Position numbers and translations under genes: made by a program
Part shown: piece by piece, positions 53,755 through 64,000 of the stretch
Position numbering within the stretch: the first letter of the stretch is position 1
Layout of the letters: every line of letters begins with the position of its first letter
Notes under the pieces: generated by a model
Told to the model about the DNA's origin: nothing
Seen by the model: the letters and a program-made list of their open reading frames with translations, nothing else
Databases searched by the model: none
From: Petrolisthes cinctipes
Taxonomy: Eukaryota; Arthropoda; Malacostraca; Decapoda; Porcellanidae
Length of the DNA stretch: 64,000 bases
Reading direction: 5' to 3'
NCBI GenBank assembly: GCA_033782935.1
Contig: JAWQEG010001368.1
Coordinates: 186,001-250,000, forward strand

Positions 53755-55414
53755 TAAAAATCGATATTTTAGGTGCAAAAAGTCGATATGTGCATGCATC
53801 CTCTGTACCCGGTTACATCCCAATTTCTGGCTCAGAACACCCGAAAATTCGATATTTTTGGGTCCCAGAAGCGATCTGTACATGCCTACTCAGTGCTAGA
53901 ATATTTTCAAATTATTCACCGAAAACATATTGAAAATCGATATTTTGGGTGCCCAAAGTCGATATGTGAATGCATCTTCTGTATCCGTTTATATCTCAAA
54001 TTCAGGCTCAAAACACCCAAAAAATCGATATTTTTGGGTCCCAGAAGCGATCTGTACATGTCTACACCGTGTTTGAGTATTTTCAAAATACAAGCCCAAA
54101 ACATGCTCAAAATCGATATTTTAGGTGCCCGAAGTCGATATGTGCATGCATCTTCTGTACCTGTTCATATCTCAAATTCAGGCTCAGAACAACCGAAAAT
54201 TCGATTTATTTGGGTCCCAGAAGCAATCTGTACGTGTCTACTCAGTGTTAGAGTATTTTAAAGATTCAGGCCCAAAACATGCTCAAAATCGATATTTTGG
54301 GTGCCCAAAGTCGATATGTGCATGCATCTTCTGTACCCGTTTATATCTCAAATTCAGGCTCAAAACTCCGAAAATTCGATATTTTTGGGTCCATTAAGCG
54401 ATCTGTACATGCCTACTCAGTGCTAGAATATTTTCAAAATATACGCCCAAAACATACTAAAAATCGATATTTTGGGTACCAAAGTCGATATGTGCATGCA
54501 TCTTCTGTACCCGTTTATATCTCAAATTCAGACTCAAAACACCCGAATATTCGATATTTTTGGGTCCCAAAAGCAATGTGTACATGCATACTCCGTGTTA
54601 GAGTATTTTCAAAATACAGGCCTAAAACATGCTGAAAATCGATATTTTAGCTTCCCAAAGTCAATATGTGTATGCATCATCTGTACCCGTCTATATCCCA
54701 AATTCATGTTCAAATCACTCGAAAATTCGATATTTTTGGGTCCCAGAAGCAATCTGTACATGCCTACTTCTTGCTAGAATGTTTTCAAGATACAGACCCA
54801 AAACAAGCTCAAAATCGATATTTTAGGTGCAAAAAGTCGATATGTGCATGTATCCTCTGTACCCGGTTACATCACAATTTCTGGCTCAGAACACCCGAAA
54901 ATTCGATATTTTTGGGTCCCAGAAGCGATCTGTACATGCCTACTCAGTGCTAGAATATTTTCAAATTATACGCCGAAAACATACTAAAAATCGATATTTT
55001 GGGTGCCCAAAGTCGATATGTGAATGCATCTTCTGTATCCGTTTATATCTCAAATTCAGGCTCAAAACACCCAAAAAATCGATATTTTTGTGTCCCAGAA
55101 GCGATCTGTACATGTCTACACCGTGTTTGAGTATTTTCAAAATACAGGCCCAAAACATGCTCAAAATCGATATTTTAGGTGCCCGAAGTCGATATGTGCA
55201 TGCATCTTCTGTACCTGTTCATATCTCAAATTCAGGCTCAGAACAACCGAAAATTCGATTTATTTGGGTCCCAGAAGCGATCTGTATGTGTCTACTCAGT
55301 GTTAGAGTATTTTAAAGATTCAGGCCCAAAACATGCTCAAAATCGATATTTTGGGTGCCCAAAGTCGATATGTGCATGCATCTTCTGTACCCGTTTATAT
55401 CTCAAATTCAGGCT
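53755..55414 (+). repeat. 6-monomer duplication (1,054 bp)
   Basis: About 53,755-54,360 is repeated at 54,809-55,414. Shared marks are CGGTTACATCNCAATTTCTGG, CTCAGAACACCC, GTGAATGCATCTTCTGTATC, GTGTTTGAGTATTTTC, AACAACCGAAAATTCG and TTTTAAAGATTCAGG. The second copy differs at several bases, for example TATTCACCGAAAACATATTG near 53,910 against TATACGCCGAAAACATACTA near 54,966. The intervening part (around 54,590-54,800) instead resembles 55,825-56,040 at offset 1,231 (seven monomers). Several exchanges are therefore superimposed here. Confidence 0.8.
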
Positions 55415-58400
55415 CAAAACACCCGAAAATTCAATGTTTTTGGGTCCCAGAAGCGATCTGTACGTGCATACTCCGTGTTAGAGTGTTTTTAAAATACAGC
55501 CCCAAAACATGCTCAAAATCGATATTTTATGTGCCCAAAGTCGATATGTGCATGCATCTTCTGTACCCGTTTATATCTCAAATTCAGGCTCAAAACTCCG
55601 AAAATTCGATATTTTTGGGTCCCTTAAGCGATCTGCACATGCCTACTCAGTGCTAGAATGTTTTTAAAATACATGCTTAAAACATGCTATAAATCGATAT
55701 TTTAGGTGTGAAAAGTCGATATGTGCATGCATCTTCTGTACCCGTTTATATCTCAAATTCAGGCTCAAAACACCCAAAAAATCAATATTTTTGTGTCCCA
55801 GAAGCGATCTGTACATGCCTACACAGTGTTAGAGTATTTTAAAAATACAGGCCCAAAACATGCTCAAAATCGATATTTTAGCTTCCCAAAGTCAATATGT
55901 GTATGCATCTTCTGTACCCGTCTATATCCCAAATTCATGTTCAAATCACTCGAAAATTCGATATTTTTGGGTCCCAGAAGCAATCTGTACATGCCTACTT
56001 CTTGCTAGAATGTTTTCAAGATACAGACCCAAAACATGCTCAAAATCGATATTTTAGGTGCAAAAAGTCGATATGTGCATGCATCCTCTGTACCCGGTTA
56101 CATCCCATTTTCTGGCTCAGAACACCCGAAAATTCGATGTTTTTGGGTCCCAGAAGCGATCTGTACATGACTACTCCGTGTTAGAGTATTTTTAAAATAC
56201 AGGCCCAAAACATGCTAAAAATCGATATTTTAGGTGCCCAAAGTCGATATGTGCATGCATCATCTGTACCCGTTTATATCTCAAATTCAGGCTCAAAACA
56301 CCCGAAAATTCAATATTTTTTGGTCCCAGAAGCGATCTGTACGTGCACACTCCGTGTTAGAGTGTTTTTAAAATACAGGCCCAAAACATGCTGAAAATCG
56401 ATATTTTATGTGCCCAAAGTCAAAATGTGTATGCATCTTTTGTACACGTGTATATCCCTAATTCAGGTTCAAAACACCAGAAAATTCGATATTTTTGGGT
56501 CCCAGAAGCGATCTGTACATGCCTACTCCTTGCTAGAATGTTTTCAAGATACAGACCTAAAACATGTTAAAAATCGATATTTTAAGTGCAAAAAGTCGAT
56601 ATGTGCATGCATCTTCTGTACCCGTTTATATCTCAAATTCAGGCTCAAAACTCCGATAATTCAATTTTTTGGTGTCCCTTAAGGAATCTGCACATGCCTA
56701 CTCAGTGCTAGAATGTTTTTAAAATACAGGCTTAAAACATGCTATAAATAGATATTTTAGGTGTCCAAAGTCGATATGTGCATGCATCTTCTGAACCCGT
56801 TTATATCTCAAATTCAGGCTCAAAACACCCAAAAAATCGATATTTTTGTGTCCCAGAAGCCATCTGTACATGTCTAAACCGTGTTAGAGTATTTTCAAAA
56901 TACAGGTCTAAAACATGCTGAAAATCGATATTTTAGCTTCCCAAAGTCAATATGTGTATGCATCTTCTGTACCCGTCTATATCCCAAATTCATGTTCAAA
57001 TCACTCGAAAATTCGATATTTTTGTGTCCCAGAAGCGATCTGTACATGTCTACACCGTGTTTGAGTATTTTCAAAATACAGGCCCAAAACATGCTCAAAA
57101 TCGATATTTTAGGTGCCCGAAGTCGATATGTGCATGCATCTTCTGTACCTGTTCATATCTCAAATTCAGGCTCAGAACAACCGAAAATTCGATTTATTTG
57201 GGTCCCAGAAGCGATCTGTATGTGTCTACTCAGTGTTAGAGTATTTTAAAGATTCAGGCCCAAAACATGCTCAAAATCGATATTTTGGGTGCCCAAAGTC
57301 GATATGTGCATGCATCTTCTGTACCCGTTTATATCTCAAATTCAGGCTCAAAACACCCGAAAATTCAATGTTTTTGGGTCCCAGAAGCGATCTGTACGTG
57401 CATACTCCGTGTTAGAGTGTTTTTAAAATACAGCCCCAAAACATGCTCAAAATCGATATTTTATGTGCCCAAAGTCGATATGTGCATGCATCTTCTGTAC
57501 CCGTTTATATCTCAAATTCAGGCTCAAAACTCCGAAAATTCGATATTTTTGGGTCCCTTAAGCGATCTGCACATGCCTACTCAGTGCTAGAATGTTTTTA
57601 AAATACATGCTTAAAACATGCTATAAATCGATATTTTAGGTGTGAAAAGTCGATATGTGCATGCATCTTCTGTACCCGTTTATATCTCAAATTCAGGCTC
57701 AAAACACCCAAAAAATCAATATTTTTGTGTCCCAGAAGCGATCTGTACATGCCTACACAGTGTTAGAGTATTTTAAAAATACAGGCCCAAAACATGCTCA
57801 AAATCGATATTTTAGCTTCCCAAAGTCAATATGTGTATGCATCTTCTGTACCCGTCTATATCCCAAATTCATGTTCAAATCACTCGAAAATTCGATATTT
57901 TTGGGTCCCAGAAGCAATCTGTACATGCCTACTTCTTGCTAGAATGTTTTCAAGATACAGACCCAAAACATGCTCAAAATCGATATTTTAGGTGCAAAAA
58001 GTCGATATGTGCATGCATCCTCTGTACCCGGTTACATCCCATTTTCTGGCTCAGAACACCCGAAAATTCGATGTTTTTGGGTCCCAGAAGCGATCTGTAC
58101 ATGACTACTCCGTGTTAGAGTATTTTTAAAATACAGGCCCAAAACATGCTAAAAATCGATATTTTAGGTGCCCAAAGTCGATATGTGCATGCATCATCTG
58201 TACCCGTTTATATCTCAAATTCAGGCTCAAAACACCCGAAAATTCAATATTTTTTGGTCCCAGAAGCGATCTGTACGTGCACACTCCGTGTTAGAGTGTT
58301 TTTAAAATACAGGCCCAAAACATGCTGAAAATCGATATTTTATGTGCCCAAAGTCAAAATGTGTATGCATCTTTTGTACACGTGTATATCCCTAATTCAG

Positions 58401-58957
58401 GTTCAAAACACCAGAAAATTCGATATTTTTGGGTCCCAGAAGCGATCTGTACATGCCTACTCCTTGCTAGAATGTTTTCAAGATACAGACCTAAAACATG
58501 TTAAAAATCGATATTTTAAGTGCAAAAAGTCGATATGTGCATGCATCTTCTGTACCCGTTTATATCTCAAATTCAGGCTCAAAACTCCGATAATTCAATT
58601 TTTTGGTGTCCCTTAAGGAATCTGCACATGCCTACTCAGTGCTAGAATGTTTTTAAAATACAGGCTTAAAACATGCTATAAATAGATATTTTAGGTGTCC
58701 AAAGTCGATATGTGCATGCATCTTCTGAACCCGTTTATATCTCAAATTCAGGCTCAAAACACCCAAAAAATCGATATTTTTGTGTCCCAGAAGCCATCTG
58801 TACATGTCTAAACCGTGTTAGAGTATTTTCAAAATACAGGTCTAAAACATGCTGAAAATCGATATTTTAGCTTCCCAAAGTCAATATGTGTATGCATCTT
58901 CTGTACCCGTCTATATCCCAAATTCATGTTCAAATCACTCGAAAATTCGATATTTTT
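55085..58957 (+). repeat. Tandem duplication of an 11-monomer unit (1,934 bp)
   Basis: Left copy about 55,088-57,021, right copy about 57,022-58,955, offset 1,934. Shared marks are GATCTGTATGTGTC, TTTTAAAGATTCAGG, ACAGCCCCAAAACATG, TTAGCTTCCCAAAGTC, TTCATGTTCAAATCACTC, CATTTTCTGGCTCAG, TGTACATGACTAC, GCATCATCTGTACCC and CATCTTTTGTACACG. I found no base difference in the segments I compared. The junction is bracketed to TCGATATTTTTG just before 57,022: the left flank follows 58,955 (which continues GGGTCCC), the right flank follows 55,088 (GTGTCCC). Confidence 0.93.
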
Positions 58958-59004
58958 GGGTCCCAGAAGCAATCTGTACATGCATACTTCTTGCTAGAAT
59001 GTTT

Positions 59005-61045
59005 TCAAGATACAGACCCAAAACATGCTAAAAATCGATATTTTAGGTGCAAAAAGTCGATATGTGCATGCATCCTCTGTACCCGGTTACATCCCAATTT
59101 CTGGCTCAGAACACCCGAAACTTCGATATTTTTGTGTCCCAGAAGCGATCTGTACATGCCTAGTCAGTGCTAGAATATTTTCAAATTATACGCCGAAAAC
59201 ATACTAAAAATCGATATTTTGGGTGCCCAAAGTCGATATGTGAATGCATCTTCTGTACCCGTTTATATCTCAAATTCAGGCTCAAAACGCCCGAAAATTC
59301 AATGTTTTTGGGTCCCAGAAGCTATCTGTACGTGCATACTCCGTGTTAAAGTGTTTTTAAAATACAGGCCCAAAACATGCTGAAAATCGATATTTTATGT
59401 GCCCAAAGTCGATATGTGCATGCATCTTCTGTACCCGTTTATATCTCAAATTCAGGCTCAAAACTCCGATAATTCAATTTTTTGGTGTTCCTTAAGGAAT
59501 CTGCACATACCTACTCAGTGCTAGAATGTTTTTAAAATACAGACCCAAAACATGCTAAAAATCGATATTTTAGGTGCAAAAAGTCGATATGTGCATGCAT
59601 CCTCTGTACCCGGTTACATCCCAATTTCTGGCTCAGAACACCCGAAACTTCGATATTTTTGTGTCCCAGAAGCGATCTGTACATGCCTAGTCAGTGCTAG
59701 AATATTTTCAAATTATACGCCGAAAACATACTAAAAATCGATATTTTGGGTGCCCAAAGTCGATATGTGAATGCATCTTCTGTACCCGTTTATATCTCAA
59801 ATTCAGGCTCAAAACGCCCGAAAATTCAATGTTTTTGGGTCCCAGAAGCTATCTGTACGTGCATACTCCGTGTTAAAGTGTTTTTAAAATACAGGCCCAA
59901 AACATGCTGAAAATCGATATTTTATGTGCCCAAAGTCGATATGTGCATGCATCTTCTGTACCCGTTTATATCTCAAATTCAGGCTCAAAACTCCGATAAT
60001 TCAATTTTTTGGTGTTCCTTAAGGAATCTGCACATACCTACTCAGTGCTAGAATGTTTTTAAAATACAGACCCAAAACATGCTAAAAATCGATATTTTAG
60101 GTGCAAAAAGTCGATATGTGCATGCATCCTCTGTACCCGGTTACATCCCAATTTCTGGCTCAGAACACCCGAAAATTCGATATTTTTGGGTCCCAGAAGC
60201 GATCTGTACATGCCTACTCAGTGCTAGAATATTTTCAAATTATACGCCGAAAACATACTAAAAATCGATATTTTGGGTGCCCAAAGTCGATATGTGCATG
60301 CATCTTCTGTACCCGTTTATATCTCAAATTCATGCTCAAAACACCTGAAAATTCAATGTTTTTGGGTCCCAGAAGCGATCTGTACGTGCATACTCCGTGT
60401 TAAAGTGTTTTTAAAATACAGGCCCAAAACATGCTGAAAATCGATATTTTATGTGCCCAAAGTCGATATGTGCATGCATCTTCTGTACCCGTTTATATCT
60501 CAAATTCAGGCTCAAAACTCCGATAATTCAATTTTTTGGTGTTCCTTAAGGAATCTGCACATACCTACTCAGTGCTAGAATGTTTTTAAAATACAGACCC
60601 AAAACATGCTAAAAATCGATATTTTAGGTGCAAAAAGTCGATATGTGCATGCATCCTCTGTACCCGGTTACATCCCAATTTCTGGCTCAGAACACCCGAA
60701 AATTCGATATTTTTGGGTCCCAGAAGCGATCTGTACATGACTACTCAGTGCTAGAATATTTTCAAATTATACGCCGAAAACATACTAAAAATCGATATTT
60801 TGGGTGCCCTAAGTCGATATGTGCATGCATCTTCTGTACCCGTTTATATCTCTAATTCATGCTCAAAACACCCGAAAATTCAATGTTTTTGGGTCCCAGA
60901 AGCGATCTGTACGTGCATACTCCGTGTTAAAGTGTTTTTAAAATACAGGCCCAAAACATGCTGAAAATCGATATTTTATGTGCCCAAAGTCGATATGTGC
61001 ATGCATCTTCTGTACCCGTTTATATCTCAAATTCAGGCTCAAAAC
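59005..61045 (+). repeat. 3-monomer higher-order repeat (527 bp), about 3.9 copies
   Basis: Copies begin near 59,005, 59,532, 60,059 and 60,586; the last stops matching near 61,045, where CTCCGATAATTCAA is replaced by CTCCGAAAATTCGA. Each copy is a CCCGGTTACATCCCAATT monomer, a CAATGTTTTTGGG monomer and a shortened AACTCCGATAATTC monomer followed by GGTGTTCCTTAAGG. Copies 1 and 2 look identical and share GAAACTTCGATATTTTTGTG, TGCCTAGTCAG, GTGAATGC and AAAACGCCCG. Copies 3 and 4 lack these and share TTCATGCTCAAAAC. This is the only place in the window where one short higher-order unit has been amplified more than twice in a row. Confidence 0.93.
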
Positions 61046-64000
61046 TCCGAAAATTCGATATTTTTGGGTCCCTTAAGCGATCTGCACATGCCTACTCAGT
61101 GCTAGAATGTTTTTAGAATACATGCTTAAAACATGCTATAAATCGATATTTTAGGTGTGAAAAGTCGATATGTGCATGCATCTTCTGTACCCGTTTATAT
61201 CTGAAATTCAGGCTCAAAACACCCAAAAAATCAATATTTTTGTGTCCCAGAAGCGATCTGTACATGCATACTCCGTGTTAGAGTATTTTCAAAATACAGG
61301 CCCAAAACATACTGAAAATCTATATTTTAGGTGCCCAAAGTCAATATGTGTATGCATCTTCTGTACCCGTCTATATCCCAAATTCAGGTTCAAAACACCA
61401 GAAAATTCGGTATTTTTGGGTCCCAGAAGCGACCTGTACATGCCTACTCCTTTGTAGAATGTTATCAAGATACAGACCCAAAACATGCTTAAAATCGATA
61501 TTTTAGGTGCAAAAAGTCGATATGTGCATGCATCCTCTGTACCCGGTTATATCCCAAATTCTGGCTCAAAACCCCCGAAAATTCGATATTTTTGGGTCCC
61601 AGAAGCAATCTGTACATGCCTACTCAGTGCTAGAATATTTTCAAATTATACGCCGAAAACATACTAAAAATCGATATTTTGGGTGCCCAAAGTCGATATG
61701 TGAATGCATCTTCTGTACCCGTTTATATCTCAAATTCAGGCTCAAAACTCCGATAATTCAATTTTTTGGTGTTCCTTAAGGAATCTGCACATGCCTACTC
61801 AGTGCTAGAATGTTTTTAAAATACAGGCCCAAAACATGCTATAAATAGATATTTTAGGTGTCCAAAGTCGATATGTGCATGCATCTTCTGAACCCGTTTA
61901 TATCTCAAATTCAGGCTCAAAACACCCAAAAAATCGATATTTTTGTGTCCCAGAAGCGATCTGTACATGTCTAAACCGTGTTAGAGTATTTTCAAAATAC
62001 AGGTCTAAAACATGCTGAAAATCGATATTTTAGCTTCCCAAAGTCAATATGTGTATGCATCTTCTGTACCCGTCTATATCCCAAATTCATGTTCAAATCA
62101 CTCGAAAATTCGATATTTTTGGGTCCCAGAAGCAATCTGTACATGCCTACTTCTTGCTAGAATGTTTTCAAGATACAGACCCAAAACATGCTAAAAATCG
62201 ATATTTTAGGTTCAAAAAGTCGATATGTGCATGCATCCTCTGTACCCGGTTACATCCCAATTTCTGGCTCAGAACACCCGAAAATTCGATATTTTTGGGT
62301 CCCAGAAGCGATCTGTACATGCCTACTCAGTGCTAGAATATTTTCAAATTATACGACGAAAACATACTAAAAATCGATATTTTAGGTGCCCAAAGTCGAT
62401 ATGTGAATGAATCTTCTGTACCCGTTTATATCTCAAATTCAGGCTCAAAACACCCGAAAATTCAATGTTTTTGGGTCCCAGAAGCAATCTGTACGTGCAT
62501 ACTCCGTGTTAAAGTGTTTTTAAAATACAGGCCTAAAACATGCTGAAAATCGATATTTTATGTGCCCAAAGTCGATATGTGCATGCATCTTCTGTACCCG
62601 TTTATATCTCAAATTCAGGCTCAAAACTCCGAAAATTCGATATTTTTGGGTCCCTTAAGCGATCTGCACATGCCTACTCAGTGCTAGAATGTTTTTAAAA
62701 TACATGCTTAAAAACATGCTATAAATCGATATTTTAGGTGTGAAAAGTCGATATGTGCATGCATCTTCTGTACCCGTTTATATCTCAAATTCAGGCTCAA
62801 AACACCCAAAAAATCAATATTTTTGTGTCCCAGAAGCGATCTGTACATGCATACTCCGTGTTAGAGTATTTTCAAAATTCAGGCCCAAAACATACTCAAA
62901 ATCGATATTTTAGGTGCCCAAAGTCGATATGTGCATACATCTTCTGTACCCGTTTATATCTCAAATTCAGGCTCAAAACACCCGAAAAGTCGATATTTTT
63001 GGGTCCCAGAAGCGATATGTACATGCCTACTCCGTGTTAATGTATTTTCAAAATACAGGCCCAAAACATGCTGAAAATCTATATTTTAGGTGCCCAAAGT
63101 CAATATGTGTATGCATCTTCTGTACCCGTCTATATCCCAAATTCAGGTTCAAAACACCAGAAAATTCGGTATTTTTGGGTCCCAGAAGCGACCTGTACAT
63201 GCCTACTCCTTTGTAGAATGTTTTCAAGATAAAGACCCAAAACATGCTTAAAATCGATATTTTAGGTGCAAAAAGTCGATATGTGCATGCATCCTCTGTA
63301 CCCGGTTATATCCCATTTTCTGGCTCAGAACACCCGAAACATCGATATTTTTGGGTCCCAGAAGCGATCTGTACATGCCTACACAGTGTTAGAGTATTTT
63401 AAAAATACAGGCCCAAAACATGCTCAAAATCGATATTTTAGGTGCCCAAAGTCGATATGTGCATGCATCTTCTGTACCCGTTTATATCTCAAATTCAGAC
63501 TCAAAACACCCGAATATTCGATATTTTTGGGTCCCAAAAGAAATGTGTACATGCATACTCCGTGTTAGAGTATTTTCAAAATACAGGCCTAAAACATGCT
63601 GAAAATCGATATTTTAGCTTCCCAAAGTCAATATGTGTATGCATCTTCTGTACCCGTCTATATCCCAAATTCATGTTCAAATCACTCGAAAATTCGATAT
63701 TTTTGGGTCCCAGAAGCAATCTGTAAATGCCTACTTCTTGCTAGAATGTTTTCAAGATACAGACCCAAAACATGCTCAAAATCGATATTTTAGGTGCAAA
63801 AAGTCGATATGTTCATGCATCCTCAGTACCCGGTTACATCCCATTTTCTGGCTCAGAACACCCGAAAATTCGATATTTTTGGGTCCCAGAAGCGATATGT
63901 ACATGCCTAATCAGTGCTAGAATATTTTCAAATTATACGCCGAAAACATACTAAAAATCGATATTTTGGGTGCCCAAAGTCGATATGTGCATGCATCTTC
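61046..64000 (+). repeat. Satellite monomers to the window edge, older relationships only
   Basis: About 17 monomers. About 61,978-62,200 matches 58,815-59,037 (offset 3,163, 18 monomers), sharing ACCGTGTTAGAG, CAGGTCTAAAACATGCTG and TTAGCTTCCC. About 61,030-61,320 matches 62,610-62,905 (offset 1,583, nine monomers), sharing CATGCTTAAAA, GGTGTGAAAAGTCG and CAAAAAATCAATATTTTTGTG. The last 200 bases resemble 52,893-53,100, sharing CATCCCATTTTCTGG and TGCCTAATCAG. The array runs off the right edge in mid-monomer (CATGCATCTTC), as it does on the left (TGTACCCG). Confidence 0.88.

Larger units (their letters stand above)
1..64000 (+). repeat. Satellite DNA array, ~176-bp monomer, head-to-tail across the whole window
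   Basis: Every line of the window repeats the same unit at about 176 bp. Landmarks recur in fixed order: GTGCCCAAAGTCGATATG, CATCTTCTGTACCCG, CAAATTCAGGCTCAAAAC, AAAATTCGATATTTTTGGG, TCCCAGAAGCGATCTGTACA, TTAGAGTATTTTC, ACAGGCCCAAAACATGCT and AAAATCGATATTTTAG. All copies lie in one direction; I saw no inversion and no inserted foreign sequence. Long duplications give the mean monomer length (2,638/15, 4,397/25 and 7,208/41 are each about 175.8), hence about 364 copies. Consensus GC is 71 of 176 bases. Such arrays typify centromeric or pericentromeric heterochromatin; the chromosomal location here is inferred. Any of the + or - strand reading frames is a by-product of the repeat. Confidence 0.99.

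Noticed and set aside
1..64000. CRISPR array or bacterial repeat cluster
   Set aside because: There are no short repeats separated by unique spacers. The whole 176-bp unit repeats contiguously, and no cas-like genes are present.
1..64000. Known centromeric satellites of similar length (human alphoid ~171 bp, Arabidopsis ~178 bp, Brassica 176 bp)
   Set aside because: The length is similar, but I recognise none of their characteristic sequence in this monomer. A database search would be needed for a firm family assignment; equal length alone is not evidence.
1..64000. Tandem 5S rRNA or tRNA gene cluster
   Set aside because: The period would allow it, but I see no 5S internal control region, no tRNA A/B boxes in proper spacing, and no terminator T-run at a consistent place.
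1..64000. Transposable-element insertions or long terminal repeats
   Set aside because: No stretch departs from the satellite long enough to hold an element; the few length changes I noticed are one or two bases, or whole monomers.

Overview
The whole 64-kb window is one uninterrupted tandem array of a satellite repeat with a monomer of about 176 bp. I estimate roughly 364 head-to-tail copies, all in the same orientation (64,000 divided by about 175.8). I see no protein gene, RNA gene, transposon, telomere repeat, CRISPR array or unique spacer. The consensus is about 40% GC. A homogeneous array this long with a nucleosome-sized monomer points to eukaryotic centromeric or pericentromeric heterochromatin. 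A plant is the likeliest source, because 150-180 bp centromeric satellites are common there, but I cannot name the species or family from memory and other eukaryotes remain possible.

Monomer architecture: with position 1 set at GTGCCCAAAG, the monomer splits into two related 88-bp halves (half A = 61-148; half B = 149-176 plus 1-60). My hand alignment gives 59 matches in 88 positions with no gap. The present repeat is therefore a diverged dimer of an older 88-bp unit.

Higher-order layout: there is no single higher-order period. The array is a patchwork of direct duplications, each a whole number of monomers. These are 15-mers (2,110-7,393 and 7,275-12,589), 12-mers (10,440-14,300, 13,248-17,470 and 32,360-36,580), an 18-mer offset (15,362-21,080), an exact-length 8-mer (23,917-26,740), a 25-mer of 4,397 bp (34,878-43,672) enclosing a 5-mer, a 6-mer (53,755-55,414), an 11-mer (55,085-58,957) and a 3-mer in about four copies (59,005-61,045). 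Older non-adjacent copies are offset by 21 and 41 monomers. The stretches 21,081-23,915, 43,673-53,754 and 61,046-64,000 show little or no recent amplification.

I found no exciting gene system. The points most worth checking are the hidden 88-bp dimer structure, the recurrence of duplication junctions at two short places in the monomer, and the nesting that allows some amplification events to be ordered in time. The open reading frames are a by-product of a repeat with few stop codons and are not genes.
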